A stretch of DNA of 6,279 bases from Sulfuricella sp. (GTDB lineage Bacteria > Pseudomonadota > Gammaproteobacteria > Burkholderiales > Sulfuricellaceae): NCBI GenBank assembly GCA_019911785.1, contig JAIOJM010000078.1, positions 1-6,279 of the forward strand. The letters run 5' to 3'. Positions 1 to 5,741 of this stretch are shown piece by piece. The notes under the pieces are model-generated. The model worked only from the letters and a program-made list of their open reading frames with translations. It did no database searches and had not been told where the DNA came from. Positions within the stretch are counted from its first letter, which is position 1; each line of letters begins with the position of its first letter. Both the position numbers and the translations under genes were made by a program.

Positions 1-883
1 CCAGAACCTTGCCGTCGAATGTCTGGCCCAGACCAAATTTGCTGATCAGCATATCGACAGAAGGGCGGATTTGGTTGACAACGAGGTCTGCGTTAGAGGC
101 CGGGGGATATTGGGTCTCTTCTTGGGTGATTTTTACTGCATGTTCGTCCAGGACTCGAACCACATTTTTCGATTCCGCGATTTTTTGATCATCAGTAAGC
201 GTAGCGGGATCACCGTACAAACCCAATAAATTTGACTCACGATAGCGTCGGTTTGCGATGCCTTGGCTCTCGCTTGTACCGCCATTTAAGTTGTAGCGAA
301 TTTCGAACCATGCTTCTGCACGATTATCGCTCTCCAGTGCGGCTTGTAGCTTTGGCATTGCACCAAGCCCGCCCACATTGTAGGTCGCCGAGATAACCGC
401 AGCCCGCTCTTTGGAGTTACCCAATAAGCTTGAAGAAATCTTGCTTTCAAATGTTGCGGCAACCGCATTCAATAGCTCGGTCGCCTTTACCTCTGACGCC
501 AAAGTAACGTTGCTCCAAGCGTCCGACACTTGTTGTCTTGTCGGGATTTTATTGTCGAGCGGATCGCCTGTGAGAGCTAAAGCAGTTCCCGTCCGAAGCG
601 CCTCCAGATATGCAATTTGTCTTGCTGTTATGGTTGTACCACTGACTAAATATGGGGCAAGTGTTGCGGCAGAGGTTGCCGCAGATCGTGCGTACAAGTC
701 ATACCCATAACCAATTGCAAGATGCCCAACGCTATCAGCGTGCAGCCCTAGATTTCCTGGCACGAGGTTCTTTAATGGGTCATTTTCACTTTGTTTAATC
801 CCTTCATTTCTGAAATATTCATAGCTGGTTGTTGAAGTTGCGTCTGTTGATGAGGTAAGAACGTGCAATCCGGTAATAGTCAT
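1..883 (-). CDS. Lysozyme-like protein (T4/pesticin-type muramidase fold), 3' end beyond window
   Basis: The frame is open from the ATG at 881-883 to the window edge, giving 294 visible residues, so the C-terminus is missing. A strong AAGGAGA ribosome binding site (889-895) lies 5 bases upstream and fixes the start. Residues ~21-225 resemble GH24/pesticin lysozymes: an early acidic residue in RNEGIK (E27), then D50-S-V-G-H-L-A-I-G-Y-G-Y-D62, which lines up with the T4 lysozyme segment DTEGYYTIGIGH. Later come AAVISATYNVGGLG (161-174), an ALESDNRAEAW helix and NRRYRESNLLGLYG (211-224), matching the C-terminal lobe of T4 lysozyme. Such enzymes cleave the MurNAc-GlcNAc bond of peptidoglycan. The usual Thr before IGxG is Ala56 here, so activity is uncertain. 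No signal peptide is seen and the first 20 residues are Ser/Thr-rich. That fits a type I, type VI or phage-type export route. It is co-transcribed with the LprI-domain gene 22 bases upstream. The ~70 residues after 225 are unrecognised. The family call is fairly firm; the role is inferred. Confidence 0.72.
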   Translation of the reverse strand, partial: MTITGLHVLTSSTDATSTTSYEYFRNEGIKQSENDPLKNLVPGNLGLHADSVGHLAIGYGYDLYARSAATSAATLAPYLVSGTTITARQIAYLEALRTGTALALTGDPLDNKIPTRQQVSDAWSNVTLASEVKATELLNAVAATFESKISSSLLGNSKERAAVISATYNVGGLGAMPKLQAALESDNRAEAWFEIRYNLNGGTSESQGIANRRYRESNLLGLYGDPATLTDDQKIAESKNVVRVLDEHAVKITQEETQYPPASNADLVVNQIRPSVDMLISKFGLGQTFDGKVL

Positions 884-888
884 TTGTT

Positions 889-895
889 TCTCCTT
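889..895 (-). promoter_or_regulatory. Ribosome binding site of the lysozyme-like gene
   Basis: AAGGAGA on the minus strand lies 5 bases before the ATG at 881-883 and inside the 22-base gap after the stop of the LprI-domain gene. It is the strongest Shine-Dalgarno match in the left part and supports both the start choice and operon-style translation. Confidence 0.7.
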
Positions 896-905
896 AATTA
901 TGTGA

Positions 906-2009
906 TTATTTAACGCACCATTTATGGGCGGGTAAGGTTTTACTGATTTCATCGCCGCGCAGGTCTTCGCATCCCCCACACGGGCAAATTTTCACGAGCA
1001 TGCACACATCTTTTTCTTCGTACTTTTTATATTCTTTGTTGAGTTGGAATACATAAATCTTTGCAGAGACATTCAGCGGTGCAGCATAATTTTGTGCAAC
1101 AACATAGGTCTGATTGTTTAGTTGCAACAAATTGATAGATGCAACACCGTCAAGTACCCAGTCAAAATTTAAATCATCATATTTTTTCTTATACCGTTCG
1201 AGCCAATAATTACCAGGATTGAACATTATCGATTTTTTGGATTGCTGTAATTCTGAAATTACGATTTTTCGCTCATTCAGGGGGAAAATATCGAGCGCAT
1301 CGTTTAATGCTCGGCCAATTGACCATTTAGTCCTGATAACCTGGTCAACGATGCCATCGTTATTGATGTCCACATCCGCTCGCTCTACCGACTCATCGTA
1401 TTTATGCGGTTCGCCACGATCGATATTTTCCTCTTCAACTTTGTGCCACTTTGCAAATTCGCCGTGTTGATCGAATCGGGTTTTGCCATACTTTTTTATG
1501 TCGTCATTGATAATTCGACCAAGAGGAACACACACTTTGCTATTCGTGCTCTGGTCGAGCTTAAACAAACCTGGCTTATCTGGAGTGGACAAGGGAGCGG
1601 CATTACTAGCCGCCACTTTTACCAATAAAGGTGTATGTGTGTCTGTAGGCGATGCCAACCCTTGCAACCGTGTCTCATAAGTACGCTTCACACAGACAGC
1701 ATCGGCACAGCTGTTGCGCTCCTTCATCCATTGCTTCTGCGTCTGCCGGATGGATTCAGTGTGCTTCTCGCCTTGCAATGCAGTTTTGTAGGCTGCGGCC
1801 AATTCCTCGTCGAGCTTCGACAACTCGGCATCGGCACAGATTAACTTTTCAACCGTGGTCGTGGCCTTGCCGCAATCGAAGCTTGCCGCGTGAACCGTGA
1901 AGCTCAGCATCAGCCAGCCAAGAACAATCAATAACAGGCGTGCGGCGCGTGTCACATGGAAAAAGTGGGGGCGGGTTTTGACATCACTATTTTTTTCTTC
2001 GCTCATCAT
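906..2009 (-). CDS. Exported LprI-domain (DUF1311) protein, putative lysozyme inhibitor / immunity protein
   Basis: With the start at 2009 the product has 367 residues. A hydrophobic stretch (LLLIVLGWLML, ~25-35) ending in VHA-A (39-42) looks like a signal peptide, so the mature protein should be periplasmic or envelope-associated. Residues ~44-117 form a clear LprI/DUF1311 domain: FDCGKA, then EKLIC, LDEELAAAY, a QKQWMKERNSC helix and a final Cys. The four cysteines (C46, C58, C101, C106) have the family spacing. Mycobacterial LprI inhibits lysozyme. After a Pro/Thr/Ser-rich linker, residues ~155-367 match nothing I recognise. They hold DINNDGIVD (214-222), like calcium loops of FG-GAP/EF-hand type, and six more cysteines, including CPCGGC (342-347). 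The frame also reaches back to ATG 2073-2075, but that start has no good ribosome site. The tandem ATGs at 2007-2009 and 2004-2006 follow a GGGGG tract. Because the next gene encodes a lysozyme-like protein, an inhibitor/immunity role is inferred. GC content is about 60% over the LprI domain and about 33% in the C-terminal half. Confidence 0.82.
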   Translation of the reverse strand: MMSEEKNSDVKTRPHFFHVTRAARLLLIVLGWLMLSFTVHAASFDCGKATTTVEKLICADAELSKLDEELAAAYKTALQGEKHTESIRQTQKQWMKERNSCADAVCVKRTYETRLQGLASPTDTHTPLLVKVAASNAAPLSTPDKPGLFKLDQSTNSKVCVPLGRIINDDIKKYGKTRFDQHGEFAKWHKVEEENIDRGEPHKYDESVERADVDINNDGIVDQVIRTKWSIGRALNDALDIFPLNERKIVISELQQSKKSIMFNPGNYWLERYKKKYDDLNFDWVLDGVASINLLQLNNQTYVVAQNYAAPLNVSAKIYVFQLNKEYKKYEEKDVCMLVKICPCGGCEDLRGDEISKTLPAHKWCVK

Positions 2010-2013
2010 ATTT

Positions 2014-2019
2014 CCCCCT
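2014..2019 (-). promoter_or_regulatory. Ribosome binding site deciding the LprI-domain gene start
   Basis: On the minus strand AGGGGG is followed by AAAT and then ATGATG. Spacing is 4 bases to the first ATG (2007-2009) and 7 to the second (2004-2006). The farther upstream ATG at 2073-2075 has only AAGCTGAAAAATGCC before it. This favours one of the tandem ATGs and places the signal peptide near the N-terminus. Confidence 0.5.
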
Positions 2020-2093
2020 TTTTTACTGCTCGATTCATTACCCCAAGCCGCTTTGGTCTTGACTTTGTCAGGCATGGCATTTTTCAGCTTAAG

Positions 2094-2122
2094 AAGCTAT
2101 CCGGATCGACAAGTCTTGTAAA
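2094..2122 (-). promoter_or_regulatory. Possible sigma70-type promoter of the inhibitor-lysozyme operon
   Basis: On the minus strand TTTACA (2117-2122, five of six matches to TTGACA) is separated by exactly 17 bases from TAGCTT (2094-2099, three of six matches to TATAAT). Transcription would start near 2087, between the RTX remnant and the LprI-domain gene, about 80 bases before its preferred start. The -10 element is poor, so this is only a candidate. Confidence 0.25.
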
Positions 2123-2134
2123 TAGTGGTTTCCC

Positions 2135-2176
2135 CTATAATTTTCCAAGGGTTTGCCTCATCCCACCCTGGTTCAT
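2135..2176 (-). CDS. 13-codon micro-ORF overlapping the RTX remnant stop
   Basis: This ORF encodes MNQGGMRQTLGKL. An AAGGAG ribosome site (2183-2188) lies 6 bases upstream, and its ATG overlaps the RTX fragment's TGA as ATGA, the usual geometry of translationally coupled genes. I do not recognise the peptide. It is more likely the surviving start of a lost downstream gene in the former RTX operon than a functional peptide, but the strong ribosome site makes it worth recording. Confidence 0.25.
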   Translation of the reverse strand: MNQGGMRQTLGKL

Positions 2177-2502
2177 CCGGTACTCCTTATCGCAAACACC
2201 GCATCATTCGCTGCTTGCCTTACGCCGGCGAGGATGTCATTGCCCGCGCCGCCGTCTAGCCTGTCCGCTCCGTTGCCGCCCCGTGCGGTCACGATGTCGT
2301 TGCCGGCCAGCGCGGTAATGGTGTCGTTGAGCGCGGTGCCGGACAGTACGTCGTCCCCCGGTGTGCCGGTGGGCGTGAAGCCGAGCTCCTGGATGATCTG
2401 GTTCCTGGTCTTGACCGTGCCGTCGGCGAACTGGAAGTATTCGATGCCGCCGGCGGCAAGCGGGTTGTCCGGGTCGAAGTCGTCGAGGTGGATTTCATGG
2501 CA
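2173..2502 (-). pseudogene. C-terminal remnant of an RTX (hemolysin-type calcium-binding) secreted protein
   Basis: The frame is open for 109 codons from just after the transporter's TAG stop (2503-2505) to TGA at 2173-2175, with no in-frame ATG and no ribosome site at its 5' end. The product begins CHEIHLDDFDPDNPLAAGGI and continues EYFQFADGTVKTRNQIIQEL, the segment that typically precedes RTX repeats. Degenerate nonapeptide repeats follow (TPGDDVLSG, TALNDTIT, ALAGNDIVT) and then two good copies, GGNGADRLD and GGAGNDILAG. These motifs bind calcium in exported type I substrates. The tail after the last repeat (VRQAANDAVFAIRSTG) has no recognisable secretion signal. Full RTX proteins are many hundreds of residues, so this is a fragment. 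Its position next to a type I exporter suggests the exporter's former substrate. It probably arose by a deletion joining the transporter's 3' end to the RTX gene's 3' end. Codon use and GC match the transporter, not the AT-rich genes to the left. Confidence 0.75.
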
Positions 2503-4692
2503 CTATTTTTCCAGGCTAAATTCATTTATCACTTCCGTTTCCTCCGTGTCGTGTTGCCCAGTCTTCCCCGCCGCTCCCACCATCACGGTTTCGTCCACTT
2601 GCAGGCCTTTCGGCACCTGGTGGGCGATGAAGAGGATGGTGGCCTTGCCTTTGAGCTGGTTGATGGTTTTGGCGAAATGTTCCGAGGTGTGCGCATCCAG
2701 GTTGGAGGTGGCCTCGTCGAAGATGAGCACGCTGGGGCGCTTGAGCAAGGCACGGGCGATGGCAACGCGTTGCTTTTGCCCACCGGAGAGGCCCACGCCG
2801 TGCTCGCCGATTTCAGTTTGGTAACCTTGGGGGAGCTTTTCGATGGTGTCGTGGATTTCCGCCAGACGGCATGCTTTAACGATGTCCTCGAATCCGGCCA
2901 GGGGGTTGGCCATTTGCAGGTTTTCGTAAATGGTACCGGAGTAGAGCATGGTTTCCTGAGGCACGACGCCGAACCTGGCACGCAGTTCGTTGGCCGAGAA
3001 GTGGCGGATGTCCTGCCCGTCCAGCAGGATACGGCCGTCGCCGGGGCGATAAAAGCCGAGCAATAGCTTGGCGAGCGTGCTCTTGCCCGAGCCGGACGGC
3101 CCCATGATGAGGGTAGTTTTGCCCGGCTCGAAGGAGAAAGAAAGCTCGCGGTACAGCCAGGGATGATCTTCGCTGTAGCGGAAGCTGATCCCTTCCAGCT
3201 CGATGGCGCCTGGGCCGGCGCCGGATCGGGTGGGGATCAGCGAATACGGTTCGGGCGGGGCGTTCATCAAGTCGCCCAGGCGCTTGACGGAAAGGTTGGC
3301 CTGCTGGAATTCCTGGTATAGGCCGACGAGCCGCAACATGGGCTGGGAAAGCCGACCGGCGAACATTTGGAAGGCGACCAGCATGCCGATGGTGAAGCCG
3401 TCGTTTTTCATGACCAGGAGCGCGCCGACAACCAGCACCGCCAATCCCTGCAACTGCTCCAGGGCGTTGGCGGCGGTATTGTAGGTGTTGCCAATCTGTT
3501 TGGTGTCGAAGCCGGCGGCCAGGTAGTCGGCGATAAAGCGGCCGTAGCGTTTATTCAGTTGAGGTTCGAGTTGAAGGGTCTTGAGGGTTTCCATGCCCGA
3601 GATGTATTCGGTGACAAACGCCTGGTTACGGGCGCCCAACAGGAACTGCCGGTTCAAACGTTCCCGGAACAGGGGTGTGACGGCCAGGCTCAAGAGAGCC
3701 AACAGAATTAATAGCCCGACCACGATCAACGAGAGTTGCCAGCTATACCAGAACATCACCGCAAGCAGGACGGTCATGAAGGGCAGATCCAGGATCATGG
3801 CGACAGCCGCGCCGGAGAGGAACTCCCGGATGGTTTCCACGCCTTGAAGCCGCGCCACCAGTGTGCCGGTCGGGCGGTGGGCAAAATAGGGCATGGGGAG
3901 TTTGAGCAGGTGGCCGAAAACCCGGCTGCCGAGAACGGCATCGACGCGGTTGCCGGTATGGAGCACGAGGTATTGCCGCACCCAGGAAAAGGCGGAGGAA
4001 AAGACGATCGACAAGGCGAGCCCGATGCCCACTGCAATCAGGGTGCTTTGGGTCTGGTGCACAACCACTTTGTCGATGACCACTTGGGTAAACAGGGGCG
4101 TGGCCAGCCCCACGAGTTGCAGCGCCAGTGAGGCTGCCAGGATGTCCCGCCATACCTTGCGGTGCTTGAGCAGTTCCGGGATGAACCAGGTGAAGCCGAA
4201 GGGCCTTTCTGCCAGTGCCTTGGCGCCATCTTCATCCCGCACCGGCTCCGGCTTGGGAGTGAAATGGTAGAGCATGGCCTCGAAGCGGCTGGCTAACTCT
4301 ACGCGGGTACAAGAATTGGGGGTGTCGGAGCCGGCTTCGAAATAGATGACGCGATCGCTGTCCACATGGGTGACCAGCGCGGGAGAAAGCCACTGAGAGT
4401 CCCCGGCCGAAGGCATCTGCGTACCGGCTTCAGGAGAAACCGGGCGCAAAAAAGCAAGACAAGGAAGCGCGGTGGTAACAGAGGAAACAACTTCATCGAC
4501 GGCAACTTCGTTCGCGACGAAATCGAGTTCGGCCGCGGCCTGAACAATTTTTGCAATGCCGAATCCGCCGTCATTTCCCGGCGGATGGCGCTGGAGCAGG
4601 AGACGTGCATCGAACGGGACATTGTGCAGCCGGCAAAGGCTGCCCAGCGCCCAGACGGCGCCTTCCCTTGAGACCCTTTTTTTGTTTCCCAT
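2503..4692 (-). CDS. Type I secretion ABC transporter, permease-ATPase (HlyB/LapB family)
   Basis: The 729-residue length is normal for HlyB-type exporters, which sit in the inner membrane and drive export of RTX proteins with an HlyD-type fusion protein and TolC. Residues ~1-145 form a C39-peptidase-like domain. The segment AVWALGSLCRLHN aligns with the HlyB C39-like domain; the catalytic Cys position is Gly11 and the usual catalytic His is not seen, so it should bind rather than cleave substrate. Membrane helices lie at ~183-210, 216-237, 295-315, 318-341, 412-430 and 435-455. The ATPase has Walker A GPSGSGKST (531-539), Q-loop Q579, signature LSGGQ (635-639), Walker B VLIFDE (655-660), D-loop SNLD and H-loop H691, all intact. 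The start ATG 4690-4692 has AAGAGG 4 bases upstream. No fusion-protein or TolC gene follows; an RTX scrap does. The enzyme looks functional, but its partners must be elsewhere or lost. Confidence 0.93.
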   Translation of the reverse strand: MGNKKRVSREGAVWALGSLCRLHNVPFDARLLLQRHPPGNDGGFGIAKIVQAAAELDFVANEVAVDEVVSSVTTALPCLAFLRPVSPEAGTQMPSAGDSQWLSPALVTHVDSDRVIYFEAGSDTPNSCTRVELASRFEAMLYHFTPKPEPVRDEDGAKALAERPFGFTWFIPELLKHRKVWRDILAASLALQLVGLATPLFTQVVIDKVVVHQTQSTLIAVGIGLALSIVFSSAFSWVRQYLVLHTGNRVDAVLGSRVFGHLLKLPMPYFAHRPTGTLVARLQGVETIREFLSGAAVAMILDLPFMTVLLAVMFWYSWQLSLIVVGLLILLALLSLAVTPLFRERLNRQFLLGARNQAFVTEYISGMETLKTLQLEPQLNKRYGRFIADYLAAGFDTKQIGNTYNTAANALEQLQGLAVLVVGALLVMKNDGFTIGMLVAFQMFAGRLSQPMLRLVGLYQEFQQANLSVKRLGDLMNAPPEPYSLIPTRSGAGPGAIELEGISFRYSEDHPWLYRELSFSFEPGKTTLIMGPSGSGKSTLAKLLLGFYRPGDGRILLDGQDIRHFSANELRARFGVVPQETMLYSGTIYENLQMANPLAGFEDIVKACRLAEIHDTIEKLPQGYQTEIGEHGVGLSGGQKQRVAIARALLKRPSVLIFDEATSNLDAHTSEHFAKTINQLKGKATILFIAHQVPKGLQVDETVMVGAAGKTGQHDTEETEVINEFSLEK

Positions 4693-4838
4693 GCAGCCTC
4701 TTATTATTTTGCGCGCGTCGATGCGGAGTTACCCTTAATCTGAGCGTCGGATTATTAAGACATTTAGATATTCATATCACGATAACATAAAAACACTGGC
4801 CGAAGAAGCTGGATAATTACGACAAAAAGCTATCGTCA
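4693..4838 (-). other. AT-rich leader of the transporter gene, no gene seen
   Basis: The spacer between the attC-like structure and the transporter contains no convincing ORF. It holds two small dyads: GATAT-2-ATATC at 4767-4778, and TAATC/GATTA at 4736-4740 and 4750-4754 with a 9-base loop. The tract 4751-4795 is strongly AT-rich, unlike the flanking genes, and would suit a promoter or a regulator site. I found no -35/-10 pair good enough to call. Confidence 0.4.
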
Positions 4839-4958
4839 ACCTAACGGCCATGGCGAACCGCCGCCCCAGATGATGAAACAGCAATTTGCCGGTACCGTTT
4901 CCCTCTATCCCAGAGGGCGAGAGGGACGAGGTCTCGCTTCGCGAGTTCTACGTTAGGC
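4839..4958 (-). other. attC-like inverted structure after the MBL hydrolase gene
   Basis: Read on the minus strand, the structure begins GCCTAAC (4952-4958, fits the R'' core RYYYAAC) and ends GTTAGGT (4839-4845, fits the R' core GTTRRRY). The arms CCTAACG/CGTTAGG pair over 7 bases. Inside, GAACTCGC (4941-4948) can pair with GCGGTTC (4856-4862) leaving one extra base, as in L''/L' boxes. The 120-base size lies within the attC range, and the upstream gene's TAA stop lies inside the R'' box, as is common in cassettes. Against it: the core-to-L spacers are unequal (3 and 9 bases), and two other hairpins compete, CTCGC/GCGAG (4933-4945) and CCCTCT/AGAGGG (4901-4917). These could instead be part of a transcript end, though no T-run follows. 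No integrase or second site is in view. Confidence 0.28.
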
Positions 4959-5591
4959 TTTGTCGCACGTGTAGGGGTTAGTGAGCCGCTCGTAGCCGAA
5001 GGTGGATACCGGGCCGTGGCCGGGGATGAAGGTCACATCATCCCCCAGGGAAAACAGCCGCTCGCGGATGGAGCGGATCAGCGCCGGGTAATCGCCGTGC
5101 GGGAGATCGGTGCGGCCGATCGAGCCCTTGAACAGCACATCCCCGACAAAGGCGGTCTGGCTGGCGCGATGGAAAAACGCCACGTGGCCGGGGGTATGGC
5201 CGGGGCAGTGCAGCACTTCCAGAATCTGGTTGCCCACGCTCACCCGGTCGCCCTGCTCCAGCCAGCGATCGGGCGTGAACGCCGTGGTATGCGGAAAGCC
5301 GAACCTCTCGCTCTGCTGCGGCAGCGACTCCAGCCAGAAGGCGTCCTCGCGCTGCGGCCCTTCGATCGGGATAGCCAGCCTTGCCGCGAGCTCCGCGGCT
5401 GCCCCGACATGATCTATGTGACCGTGGGTAAGCAATAGCTTGGTCAGACGCAGGCCGTTTTCCTGCACACTGGCAAGCAGTACTTCGGCATCGCCGCCAG
5501 GATCGACCAGTGCCGCCTCAAGGGTTTGCTCGCACCAGATCAGGGAGCAGTTCAGCTCGAACGGGGTGACGGGGATGATGAGGTATTTCAT
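4953..5591 (-). CDS. Glyoxalase-II-like metallo-beta-lactamase-fold hydrolase (YcbL/GloB2 type)
   Basis: The 212-residue product starts [20 protein letters not shown], close to E. coli YcbL in length and opening. The binuclear metal site is complete: THGHIDH (H56, H58, D60, H61), PGHTPGH (H132), VGD (D151) and PGHGP (H192). The [12 protein letters not shown] segment (156-167) is typical of the YcbL-like, short type II glyoxalases. These lack the long C-terminal glutathione-binding helices of classical GloB and hydrolyse S-lactoylglutathione or related thioesters in the cytoplasm. The exact substrate cannot be read from sequence. The frame extends six codons upstream to a GTG, but the ATG at 5589-5591 matches the family start. 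There is almost no Shine-Dalgarno sequence; a TATAAT lies only 7 bases before the ATG, so the mRNA may be nearly leaderless. The stop lies in the attC-like structure. Confidence 0.9.
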   Translation of the reverse strand: MKYLIIPVTPFELNCSLIWCEQTLEAALVDPGGDAEVLLASVQENGLRLTKLLLTHGHIDHVGAAAELAARLAIPIEGPQREDAFWLESLPQQSERFGFPHTTAFTPDRWLEQGDRVSVGNQILEVLHCPGHTPGHVAFFHRASQTAFVGDVLFKGSIGRTDLPHGDYPALIRSIRERLFSLGDDVTFIPGHGPVSTFGYERLTNPYTCDKA

Positions 5592-5598
5592 GGCTGGA

Positions 5599-5604
5599 AT
5601 TATA
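5599..5604 (-). promoter_or_regulatory. Perfect -10 box just before the MBL hydrolase start
   Basis: TATAAT on the minus strand ends 7 bases before the ATG at 5589-5591. Transcription would begin at or next to the start codon, which agrees with the missing Shine-Dalgarno sequence. No good -35 is visible: TTCAAT (5619-5624) is at 14-base spacing, shorter than usual. The box may be a chance match in a short AT-rich stretch. Confidence 0.3.
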
Positions 5605-5623
5605 AACACGAAAAAGTGATTGA

Positions 5624-5726
5624 ACCGCAGAGGACGCGGAGGACGCGGAGGACGCAGAGGAAAAACTTAGCAGGCGTCTGTCTCTCAAGCATTGCTTTCC
5701 TCAGCGTCCTCCGCGTCCTCTGCGGT
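5624..5726. repeat. GC-rich inverted repeat built from 9-base units
   Basis: The left arm 5624-5661 contains four tandem units: GCAGAGGAC, GCGGAGGAC twice, and GCAGAGGA. The right arm 5698-5726 carries three units in reverse orientation. A 23-base stretch (5624-5646 against 5704-5726) is perfectly complementary. The loop is about 36 bases. It fills the gap between trmO and the MBL hydrolase. Similar ACCGCAGAGGACGC tracts are dispersed in many environmental bacterial genomes and are often mis-annotated as short Arg- or Leu/Val/Cys-rich proteins. RNA from either strand would fold strongly. It may attenuate or end trmO transcription, although no T-run follows directly. Confidence 0.8.
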
Positions 5727-5741
5727 AAACGCATTTGAATT

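Noticed and set aside
411..710. 99-codon plus-strand ORF
   Set aside because: It lies antisense within the lysozyme-like gene, which has recognisable domain motifs and a strong ribosome site.
2289..2525. Minus-strand 78-codon ORF over the RTX fragment
   Set aside because: It is the +1-shifted shadow of the RTX frame and reads as low-complexity Ser/Thr/Arg/Pro.
2153..2824. Long plus-strand ORF (223 codons) over the RTX remnant and transporter 3' end
   Set aside because: It is antisense to the clear RTX and ATPase coding, its product is Ser/Pro-rich with no motif, and GC-rich third positions explain the open frame.
4901..4945. Rho-independent terminator for the MBL hydrolase
   Set aside because: The 5- and 6-base-pair hairpins are short and no T-run follows on the minus strand, so I did not call a terminator.
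5627..5661. CRISPR-like repeats
   Set aside because: The units are 9 bases long and directly adjacent, with no spacers.
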